Positions 1 through 6,333 of a stretch of DNA of 64,000 nucleotides are shown piece after piece. The position numbers and the translations under genes are program-made. How positions within the stretch are numbered: position 1 is the first letter of the stretch; each line of letters starts with the position of its first letter. Source of the DNA: Bradyrhizobium sp. SSBR45G (GTDB lineage: Bacteria > Pseudomonadota > Alphaproteobacteria > Rhizobiales > Xanthobacteraceae); NCBI RefSeq assembly GCF_030159255.1, contig NZ_BSCT01000019.1, forward strand, positions 62,001 through 126,000, read 5' to 3'. The notes beneath the pieces were generated by a model that made no database searches, was not told the origin of the DNA, and was given only the letters and a program-made list of their open reading frames with translations.

Positions 1-2
1 GC

Positions 3-146
3 ACCATCAATCCGGACCTGGAGCGCTTCATGGCCAAGCGGATGGGCGCCAAGACCATCGAGGTGAAGGCCAGCCATCTCTCGCTGATCTCCCATCCCGA
101 CGACATCACGGGGCTGATCCTCGAAGCCGCGGGACAGCGTGCCTGA
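3..146 (+). CDS. C-terminal fragment of a probable alpha/beta hydrolase
   Basis: The reading frame is open from the left edge and ends with TGA at 144-146, giving the last 47 residues of a protein. It reads TINPDLERFMAKRMGAKTIE followed by a segment with the string SHLSLISHP. A Gly-Ala-x-x-Ile-Glu strand followed by Ser-His is what is usually seen around the catalytic histidine of small alpha/beta hydrolases in rhizobia, so that is my best guess. The N-terminal catalytic serine and acid lie outside the window, so the family cannot be proven here. Confidence 0.5.
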   Translation, partial: TINPDLERFMAKRMGAKTIEVKASHLSLISHPDDITGLILEAAGQRA

Positions 147-557
147 CGACGGCGTGCGCGCACTCCGTGCGTCGATTCAATCGGTACGTCCCGAACTCTG
201 AAGACTGGATGCCGGCGGCGTAGTTTCGATGAGAGGCATGTGGGGCGGGCGGGCGGCTTGCTTGGCGTCGTTCGGGTCAGTCTTCCAGGAAGGCTCACCG
301 ACGCCGGCAGATCTCGTTGCCTGAAGAGGCGTTCAGACCATCTTTCGGCAAGACGGCCAGGTTTGCGCGGGACCCATGCGCCGCGTGCGATGCGATGTAA
401 CAATCGGATCCAGCCGGGGGAACCGTGCAGGACGGACCGCAGTTACTCTGCAATGACGCGGGATGGCGCAGCCCGATGTTGGTGATTCCGTTCATTGCGC
501 TGTATCTCTCCGGGGTAGAAACAAATTTTCGGCAGATTTGGGGGCGAAGGAAGGGCC
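147..557. other. Intergenic gap without a recognisable gene
   Basis: About 410 bases separate the truncated hydrolase from the next start codon. Short open frames exist on both strands but none has a ribosome binding site together with a protein-like composition. The last 60 bases are AT-richer (around 505-545) and probably hold the promoter of the peptidoglycan-binding-like gene that follows. I see no RNA gene or strong hairpin. Confidence 0.4.
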
Positions 558-1034
558 ATGCGCGCGGTGATCCTGGCATTGTTCATCCTGGTGATGGTTG
601 CGAGCCCGAACGTGGCGAACGCCGGTCTGAGCAGCTCACCTCGTGGATCGAGCGCACCCGAAGAGACTGCGGTCGCGGCGGGGGAATCAAATCAGCAGAC
701 CGAGAACCAGATCGGCCTCACCAAGGCAAAGCGTCGTGCCGTGCAACGGGGGCTGACCAGGCTTGGGTTCGCCACCAAGATCAATGGGACGTTCGATGAA
801 TCGTCTCGCGCCGTCATCGCGCGTTGGCAGGAGGAGCGCGGCTATCCCACGACCGGCTTCCTCAATGCCGCCCAGCACAAGGCGCTGATGGACGCGGCCG
901 CGGAGGCTGCCAAATCCGACCGCCAAGCCCGTCGCAGCACGGGACGTGGGCGAAATCAGCGGAGCGTGGGAGGTCCCATCGGCGCGATCGGCGGCGCGAT
1001 GCACCGTGTGGTGGGCGGAATCTTCGGCAGGTAG
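558..1034 (+). CDS. Exported peptidoglycan-binding-like protein
   Basis: A 158-residue protein with a signal peptide at residues 1-22 (hydrophobic ILALFILVMVA core, cleavage probably after ANA). Residues about 52-112 look like a PG_binding_1 helical domain: LTRLGFATKINGTFDESSRA then AVIARWQEERGYPTTGFLNA match the usual L-x-x-L-G-(Y/F) ... G-x-(F/Y)-(D/G)-x-x-(S/T)-x-x-A-(I/V)-x-x-(W/F)-Q pattern. The C-terminal 45 residues are basic and glycine-rich. It probably binds cell wall in the periplasm; no catalytic domain is visible. The start is supported by an AAGGAAGGG ribosome site 4 bases upstream. Single-gene unit, convergent with the next gene. Confidence 0.7.
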   Translation: MRAVILALFILVMVASPNVANAGLSSSPRGSSAPEETAVAAGESNQQTENQIGLTKAKRRAVQRGLTRLGFATKINGTFDESSRAVIARWQEERGYPTTGFLNAAQHKALMDAAAEAAKSDRQARRSTGRGRNQRSVGGPIGAIGGAMHRVVGGIFGR

Positions 1035-1072
1035 CTCGTCCACCATCGAAAGAGTTGGGCGACCCGGGTTCC

Positions 1073-1900
1073 TCACGGATCATAGATGATCTTGGTTTTG
1101 ATGCCCAATCGGGCAGCGATAGCATCGACCTCTTCCTGACTCTGAGGATAGTCTTCAAAGGCGATGCTTGCCTTGTAGAGGCGCGGAAAATATCGCGGGT
1201 TGAGCGTCCAGAGGATGTCGCTGTCCACCCCCGTTTGTCCGTAGAGGCTGGTCACTCGTTTTCTCACATAGAGGCTGTCCGGCGGCGCCACGGACGATGG
1301 GTCGATCGCCCTCTCCATGAGAAACCGGGTCAAGCGCGATGATGAGTGCTCCACGGGATCGCTGCCCTCTCGACATGGCCCACGCCGCAGCATTCTCGGA
1401 CCACCTCCGCTCGGGGTCTTGAGGAATGCACAATACGGATCGGCGGGGTCGCTGCTTCTGGGATTGTGCCAGAGCACGAGGGAGTGCTTGAGCACGAAAG
1501 TGTGGTCGGGAGCGGTGATGATGAATTCAGCGCAGGCCGAGATGCAATAATCGTAAACGACGACCGTCGCATGCCGCTCGCGAATGAGATCGGCGAGTTC
1601 GAGGGCCTTGTCTTCCCTGCCGCCAGCGCTGCGGACGACGAACAGCCCGCCTGACTCGAGCGACTTGGTCAGCGAGACGTCGAGGCCTGGAAGCATCGAC
1701 GCGTCGAAGCACATGATGTGCTTGTCGGGGCTGAGCGCCATGGGACTCCGTGGCCAGATCGCCCGGCAGTATGAGACGGCGCGGTAATAGCTCTCGCGAT
1801 CATCCGCGTTGTCTTGGGACCATGCTGCGGGCGCCGACGCTGAAAGCGCGGCGGACAGCAGGACAATGGTCCGCCAGATCTTCTGCAACCGGTGGGCCAC
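1073..1900 (-). CDS. Exported protein with a ClpP/crotonase-like core (COG3904-like)
   Basis: A 275-residue protein with an N-terminal signal peptide (residues about 10-29, ending AAWSQ). The middle region, with TVVVYDYCISACAEFIITAP at about residues 111-130, resembles periplasmic proteins of the COG3904 type, where a Gly/Asp-x-Cys-x-Ser-Ala-Cys stretch sits at the ClpP-like nucleophile elbow; here a cysteine pair brackets the serine. A strand with HSLVLWHNP follows, again as in ClpP-fold proteins where a small exported protease-like domain carries a His. The C-terminal 90 residues are not recognised. The family tie is from pattern memory, and catalysis is not shown. It is a monocistronic gene pointing away from the oxalate operon. 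Confidence 0.5.
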   Translation of the reverse strand: MAHRLQKIWRTIVLLSAALSASAPAAWSQDNADDRESYYRAVSYCRAIWPRSPMALSPDKHIMCFDASMLPGLDVSLTKSLESGGLFVVRSAGGREDKALELADLIRERHATVVVYDYCISACAEFIITAPDHTFVLKHSLVLWHNPRSSDPADPYCAFLKTPSGGGPRMLRRGPCREGSDPVEHSSSRLTRFLMERAIDPSSVAPPDSLYVRKRVTSLYGQTGVDSDILWTLNPRYFPRLYKASIAFEDYPQSQEEVDAIAARLGIKTKIIYDP

Positions 1901-2163
1901 CGCGAAGACTCCTCAACGAACATCGACCTTTGGTTGCGTATCGTAATTTTCCATGATCTGCAGGATCAAGCACCAAGATCGTACAATCGTCGAGACGTCG
2001 CGCGCGGGTCACGAGCAGGCGAGGCAGTGACGACCTCGTCACCTCCACGCGTCCCTTGGTCCAGACATTCTTGACGGTGGCGATCAACTGACGCAACACG
2101 ACCAACGCATTCGTCGGCGTGGACCCGGAGAGATGGATCCTCCGAATTGGAGCATCACCAGAA
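1901..2163. other. Intergenic gap upstream of the COG3904-like gene
   Basis: This stretch holds the probable promoter of the minus-strand exported protein and then nothing recognisable until the paired hairpins behind frc. Short open frames in it have no ribosome sites or family-like sequence. Confidence 0.35.
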
Positions 2164-2194
2164 TCAAAAAGCCGCCGGACGATGCCGGCGGCTT
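2164..2194 (-). terminator. Rho-independent terminator of the oxc-frc operon
   Basis: Read on the minus strand, a perfect 10-bp stem (arms 2185-2194 and 2169-2178, AAGCCGCCGG on the plus strand) closes a 6-base loop and is followed directly by a run of five T. This is a textbook intrinsic terminator about 70 bases after the frc stop codon. Confidence 0.8.
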
Positions 2195-2210
2195 GGTATT
2201 GATGGAGGGC

Positions 2211-2247
2211 AGATGCGGTGGCATATGCACCGCATCTACCTTTTTTT
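2211..2247 (+). terminator. Second hairpin with a T-run in the plus orientation
   Basis: AGATGCGGTG at 2211-2220 pairs perfectly with 2228-2237, around a GCATATG loop that is itself palindromic. On the plus strand it is followed by ACC and seven T. It therefore reads as a terminator for rightward transcription entering frc from its 3' side, although no rightward gene precedes it. It may instead protect the frc mRNA end. Confidence 0.55.
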
Positions 2248-2263
2248 GGCGTCGGGTCGCCGC

Positions 2264-3541
2264 TTACTCAGCAGCTTCCTTGCGCGGCGGATCGAGTGCG
2301 CCGGAGTCGTGGATCTCGGCGACCTGGTGGTCGCTGAAGCCCAGCACCTGGCGCAGGATCTCGTCGGTGTGCTCGCCGAGCAAAGGCGAGCGGGTGACGT
2401 TGGCCGGGCTGTCCGACAGCTTGATCGGGTTGCCGACGGAGAGGTACTTGCCGCGGGTCGGATGGTCGACCTCGACCAGGGTGCCGGTCTTGCGCAGCGA
2501 CTCGTCCTCGGCGATCTCCTTCATCGACAGGATCGGGCCGCAGGGGATGTCGAACTCGTTCAGGATGTCCATGGCCTCGAACTTGGTCTTGGTCATGGTC
2601 CACTGCTCGATGCGGCCGAAGATCTCGTTCAGACGCGGCAGGCGGGCCGGCGGCTTGGCGTAGTTCGGATCGGTTTTCCAGGTCGGCTCGCCGATCACGT
2701 CGCAGATCTTCTCCCAGACCGGGGCCTGGGTGATGAAGTAGATGTAGGCGTTCGGGTCGGTCTCCCAGCCCTTGCACTTCAGGATGCGGCCCGGCTGGCC
2801 ACCACCGGAATCGTTGCCGGCGCGCGGCACGGCATCGCCGAACGGGATGCCTTCGCCGAACTGGCTGTATTCCTTCATCGGGCCGCGCTCGAGACGCTGC
2901 TGGTCGCGCAGTTTGACGCGGCAGAGGTTGAGCACGCCGTCCTGCATCGCAGCCGTGACGCGCTGGCCCTTGCCGGAGTGGGTGCGCTGATAGAGTGCGG
3001 TCACGATGCCGAGCGCGAGGTGCAGGCCGGTGCCGGAATCGCCGATCTGGGCGCCGGTGACCAGCGGCAGGCCGTCACGGAAGCCGGTGGTCGAGGCGGC
3101 GCCGCCGGTGCACTGGGCGACGTTCTCGTAGACCTTGCAGTCCTCGTACGGTCCGGGACCGAAGCCCTTGATCGAGGCGACGATCATCTTCGGGTTGATC
3201 GCCTGGATCTTCTCCCAGGGGAAGCCCATGCGATCGAGCACGCCGGGGCCGAAATTCTCGACCAGCACGTCGCACTTCTTGATCAGCTCGGTCAGAACCT
3301 CCTTGCCCTTGGGGTTCTTGGTGTCGAGCGTGATCGACCGCTTGTTGTGGTTCAGCATCGTGAAATAGAGGCTGTCCACGTTCGGAATGTCCTGCAGCTG
3401 GCCGCGGGTGATATCACCCACGCCCGGCCGCTCGACCTTGATCACGTCGGCGCCGAACCAGGCCAGCAGCTGGGTGCAGGTCGGTCCGGACTGAACGTGG
3501 GTGAAATCGAGAATGCGAACGCCCTCGAGCGCCTTGGTCAT
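2264..3541 (-). CDS. frc: Formyl-CoA:oxalate CoA-transferase
   Basis: A class III CoA-transferase of 425 residues that moves CoA from formyl-CoA to oxalate, giving oxalyl-CoA and formate. The sequence follows the Oxalobacter Frc pattern closely from VRILDFTHVQSGP through RGQLQDIPNVDSLYFTMLNH. The catalytic aspartate is Asp168 in GAQIGDSGTG (Asp169 in Oxalobacter), and the mobile glycine loop is the SGGGQPG segment. The start is taken at MTKALEGV because it matches family N-termini and follows an AGAGGAAG ribosome site; an upstream ATG at 3568 would add nine residues. It lies 65 bases downstream of oxc on the same strand, and the pair forms the usual oxalate catabolic cycle in the cytoplasm. 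Probably under the GntR regulator two genes upstream. Confidence 0.95.
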   Translation of the reverse strand: MTKALEGVRILDFTHVQSGPTCTQLLAWFGADVIKVERPGVGDITRGQLQDIPNVDSLYFTMLNHNKRSITLDTKNPKGKEVLTELIKKCDVLVENFGPGVLDRMGFPWEKIQAINPKMIVASIKGFGPGPYEDCKVYENVAQCTGGAASTTGFRDGLPLVTGAQIGDSGTGLHLALGIVTALYQRTHSGKGQRVTAAMQDGVLNLCRVKLRDQQRLERGPMKEYSQFGEGIPFGDAVPRAGNDSGGGQPGRILKCKGWETDPNAYIYFITQAPVWEKICDVIGEPTWKTDPNYAKPPARLPRLNEIFGRIEQWTMTKTKFEAMDILNEFDIPCGPILSMKEIAEDESLRKTGTLVEVDHPTRGKYLSVGNPIKLSDSPANVTRSPLLGEHTDEILRQVLGFSDHQVAEIHDSGALDPPRKEAAE

Positions 3542-3606
3542 GTCTTCCTCTCCGTAACGATTGGTCATCCCGCGACAGCGGGCATCTGATGTCCTTGCGG
3601 GTGGCC

Positions 3607-5340
3607 TTACTTCTTCTTTGTCAGCACGCTCTGCGGATTGAGGTTGCCGATGCGGCCGCTCTCAGACCCTGCAGCAGGATCGATCACGGCATTGATCAGG
3701 GTCGGCTTGCCGGAATCCATCGCTTCGTTGACGGCGCGCTTCAGCTCGTCCGGGGACGTGGCGTTGACACCGACGCCGCCGAAGGCCTCCATCATCTTGT
3801 CGTAGCGGGCACCCTTCACGAACACCGTGGTCGCCGGGTCGTCGCCCGCCGAGTTCTGATCGGTGCCGCGATAGATGCCGTCATTGTTGAAGATAACGAC
3901 GCAGATCGGAAGATTGTAGCGACAGATCGTCTCGACCTCCATGCCGGAGAAGCCGAAGGCTGAGTCGCCCTCGATCGCCAGCACCGGCTTACCGGTCTCG
4001 ACGGCGGCGGCGATCGCCGAGCCCATGCCGATACCCATGACGCCCCAGGTGCCGACGTCCAGGCGCTTGCGCGGCTGGTACATGTCGATCACGCCGCGGG
4101 CGAGGTCGAGCGTGTTGGCGCCCTCGTTGACCAGGATCGCGTCCGGACGCTCCTTGATGATGGTGCGGAGCACGCCGAGCGCGCCGTGATAGTCCATCGG
4201 CGAGTTGTTGTTCATCAGACGCGGCGCCATCTTGGCGACGTTGTCCTCGCGCTTCTTCTGGACGGCGCTCAGCCACTCGGCCGGTGCCTTGGCCCAGTTG
4301 CTGCCCATCGCGTCCGAGAAGGCCGACACGACCGAGCCGATGTCGCCGACCACGGGGGCCGCGATCTCGACGTTGGAGTCCATCTCCTTCGGCTCGATGT
4401 CGACCTGGATCAGTTTCTTCGGGGTGTCGCCCCAGCTCTTGCCCTTGCCGTGCGACAGCAGCCAGTTGAGGCGGGCGCCGATCAGCATGACGACGTCGGA
4501 GTCCTTCAGCACGGTCGAGCGCGCCGCACCCGCGCATTGCGGATGCAGGTCGGGCAGCAGGCCCTTGGCCATGCTCATCGGCAGGAACGGTACGCCGCTC
4601 TTCTCGACGAAGGTCTTGATGGCTTCGTCGGCCTGGGCATAGGCCGCGCCCTTGCCGAGGATGATCAGCGGGCGCTTCGCGTTCTTCAGCAGATCCAGCG
4701 CGCGCTTCACCGAATCGGGGGAGGGGATCTGCGCCGGAGCCGGATCGATCACCTTGACCAGCGAGGCCGTGCCGGCCTGCGCGTTCATGACCTGGCCGAA
4801 CAGCTTGGCCGGCAGGTCGAGATAGACGCCGCCCGGACGGCCCGAGACGGCGGCGCGGATGGCGCGGGCGAAGCCGATGCCGATGTCCTGCGCGTGCAGC
4901 ACGCGGAACGCCGCCTTGCACAGCGGCTTGGCGATCGCGAGCTGATCCATCTCTTCATAGTCGCCCTGCTGCAGGTCGACGATCTCGCGCTCCGAGGAGC
5001 CCGAGACCAGGATCATCGGGAAGCAGTTCGTGGTGGCATGCGCCAGCGCGGTGAGGCCGTTGAGGAAGCCGGGGGCGGAGACCGTGAGGCACACGCCCGG
5101 CTTCTTGGTGAGGAAGCCGGCGATCGCCGCGGCGTAGCCGGCATTCTGCTCGTGACGGAAGGACAGCACGCGGATGCCTTCAGCCTGCGCCATGCGACCG
5201 AGGTCGGTGATCGGAATGCCGGGCACGTTGTAGATCGTGTCGATCCCGTTCAGCTTCATCGCGTCGATGACGAGATGGAAGCCGTCGGTGAGCTCCTCGT
5301 GAGCGTCCGGTGCCTCGGTCTTGACAGCAGTCTGCGCCAT
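3607..5340 (-). CDS. oxc: Oxalyl-CoA decarboxylase
   Basis: A 577-residue thiamine-diphosphate enzyme that decarboxylates oxalyl-CoA to formyl-CoA, which Frc then recycles. Family length is about 570. The N-terminal pyrimidine-binding domain carries the cofactor-activating Glu64 in FRHEQNAGYAAAIAG. The C-terminal pyrophosphate-binding domain shows the GDSAFGFSGME ... NNDGIYRG metal/diphosphate motif. The central domain contains an ILGKGAAYAQADE segment typical of the nucleotide-binding (ADP activator) fold. The start is supported by a GGGAGAGAGG ribosome site. It sits between the gntR gene (72-base gap upstream) and frc. No obvious promoter separates them, so the three are probably one transcript. 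Confidence 0.95.
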   Translation of the reverse strand: MAQTAVKTEAPDAHEELTDGFHLVIDAMKLNGIDTIYNVPGIPITDLGRMAQAEGIRVLSFRHEQNAGYAAAIAGFLTKKPGVCLTVSAPGFLNGLTALAHATTNCFPMILVSGSSEREIVDLQQGDYEEMDQLAIAKPLCKAAFRVLHAQDIGIGFARAIRAAVSGRPGGVYLDLPAKLFGQVMNAQAGTASLVKVIDPAPAQIPSPDSVKRALDLLKNAKRPLIILGKGAAYAQADEAIKTFVEKSGVPFLPMSMAKGLLPDLHPQCAGAARSTVLKDSDVVMLIGARLNWLLSHGKGKSWGDTPKKLIQVDIEPKEMDSNVEIAAPVVGDIGSVVSAFSDAMGSNWAKAPAEWLSAVQKKREDNVAKMAPRLMNNNSPMDYHGALGVLRTIIKERPDAILVNEGANTLDLARGVIDMYQPRKRLDVGTWGVMGIGMGSAIAAAVETGKPVLAIEGDSAFGFSGMEVETICRYNLPICVVIFNNDGIYRGTDQNSAGDDPATTVFVKGARYDKMMEAFGGVGVNATSPDELKRAVNEAMDSGKPTLINAVIDPAAGSESGRIGNLNPQSVLTKKK

Positions 5341-5412
5341 GCGCCTCTCTCCCTGGTCGTTAATCGAAGGCGCGTTCCGCGTCTTCTTCCGTTGAACCTG
5401 TCAGTTGAATAA

Positions 5413-6144
5413 CTAGCTGAATAACTCTTGGCCGTGCGTCTCGACATAGGTCGCGAGGCCCAGCGTGTGATCGCGAGCGCGCTTTTCGGCGAGCTCGGTG
5501 TTGCGTTCCTCGAGCGCCTCGATGATCGCGAGGTGCTCGGGCAGGGACGCAGCGATACGATCGGTGCGGCCGATCGTGAGCTGGCGATAACCGCGCACAT
5601 GGAGCAGAATGTCGTTGGTCATGTCGACCAGGACAGGGGATTCCGACAGCGAGATCAGCGCCTGATGAAACGCGATGTTCGCCTTGGAATATTCCTCGAT
5701 GTGCTCCTGCGGCGGGCGGTCCTTGCCGAAATCCTTGAAGAAGTCGCGCAGCGCCGTGATGTCCTTCTTGCGCGCGATCGTGGTGATCATGCGCGCCGCC
5801 ATGCTCTCCAGCGCCGCCCAGGCGCGGATCATGTCGACGATCTCGCTCTTGGTCCGGCGGACCACGACGATGCCACGGCGCGGCACGGTCTTCACGAAGC
5901 CGTCCTGCTCCAGCATCGCGATGGCTTCGCGGATGGGCGTGCGGCTGACACCGAGGCGCTCCGACAGAGCGCGCTCGTCGAGCATGACAGGCTCGGGCGA
6001 GGCATAGATGTCCATCTTGAGAATGGCTTCTTTCAAGGCCTCATAGGCCTTATTCTTGAAGCTCGTCTCCGGGGCGATGCGAGCGATCGCGATGTCGGCC
6101 TCGGCCATGATGGGCAATGCCTTGTTTGTTTTCTCTGTAGACAA
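5413..6144 (-). CDS. GntR-family regulator with FCD domain, oxalate operon
   Basis: A transcription factor of about 243 residues. The winged-helix domain contains LDERALSERLGVSRTPIREA, the typical GntR recognition helix, followed by IAMLEQDGFVKTVPRRGIVV. The C-terminal all-helical FCD domain has metal-ligand type histidines in AFHQALI, EHLAIIEAL and RDHTLG. I prefer the TTG start at 6144, because AAGGAGAGGAG lies 6 bases before it; the in-frame ATG at 6183 lies upstream of that ribosome site. The gene is first in the minus-strand oxc-frc unit and divergent from an acyl-CoA synthetase. Two palindromic sites in the shared promoter region suggest autoregulation. The effector is not visible; oxalyl-CoA, formyl-CoA or oxalate are inferences. 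Confidence 0.88.
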   Translation of the reverse strand: MSTEKTNKALPIMAEADIAIARIAPETSFKNKAYEALKEAILKMDIYASPEPVMLDERALSERLGVSRTPIREAIAMLEQDGFVKTVPRRGIVVVRRTKSEIVDMIRAWAALESMAARMITTIARKKDITALRDFFKDFGKDRPPQEHIEEYSKANIAFHQALISLSESPVLVDMTNDILLHVRGYRQLTIGRTDRIAASLPEHLAIIEALEERNTELAEKRARDHTLGLATYVETHGQELFS

Positions 6145-6200
6145 GACGGTCTCCTCTCCTTGGGAGATGCCTGTGTACAGCATTTTGCGTCCAATATTTT

Positions 6201-6217
6201 TGGCATGCCAGATGCCA
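6201..6217. promoter_or_regulatory. Palindromic operator 1 (TGGCAT-N5-ATGCCA)
   Basis: TGGCATGCCAGATGCCA is a perfect 6+6 inverted repeat. It lies just downstream of a minus-strand TTGACA (6226 down to 6221) and covers the spacer and -10 side of the presumed gntR promoter. It matches operator 2 at 15 of 17 positions. GntR/FCD proteins commonly bind such short palindromes, so it is the likely autoregulatory site. Confidence 0.72.
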
Positions 6218-6265
6218 GACTGTCAAGGCGAGCGATTTTTCCGCGTTTCCACATCTTCGATGAGC

Positions 6266-6295
6266 TTGACAAAGTTTGCTTCTGGCATACCAAAT
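6266..6295 (+). promoter_or_regulatory. Predicted sigma-70 type promoter of the acyl-CoA synthetase gene
   Basis: TTGACA at 6266-6271 is a perfect -35 box. A weak -10 (CCAAAT at 6290-6295, 18-base spacer) lies inside operator 2. The arrangement mirrors the minus-strand TTGACA and operator 1. The -10 assignment is uncertain. Confidence 0.5.
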
Positions 6296-6299
6296 GCCA
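6283..6299. promoter_or_regulatory. Palindromic operator 2 (TGGCAT-N5-ATGCCA)
   Basis: TGGCATACCAAATGCCA repeats operator 1 with only two spacer changes and keeps both 6-base half sites. It starts 11 bases downstream of the plus-strand TTGACA and 51 bases before the acyl-CoA synthetase ATG. A protein bound here would block that promoter. Confidence 0.72.
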
Positions 6300-6333
6300 T
6301 AAACCACGACCAATCCCCAGGAGGAAGCCCCCA

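Noticed and set aside
5428..6333. Plus-strand open frame continuing upstream of the acyl-CoA synthetase
   Set aside because: It is antisense to gntR, Arg/Asp-rich like a shadow frame, and the true start has AGGAGG at 6334.
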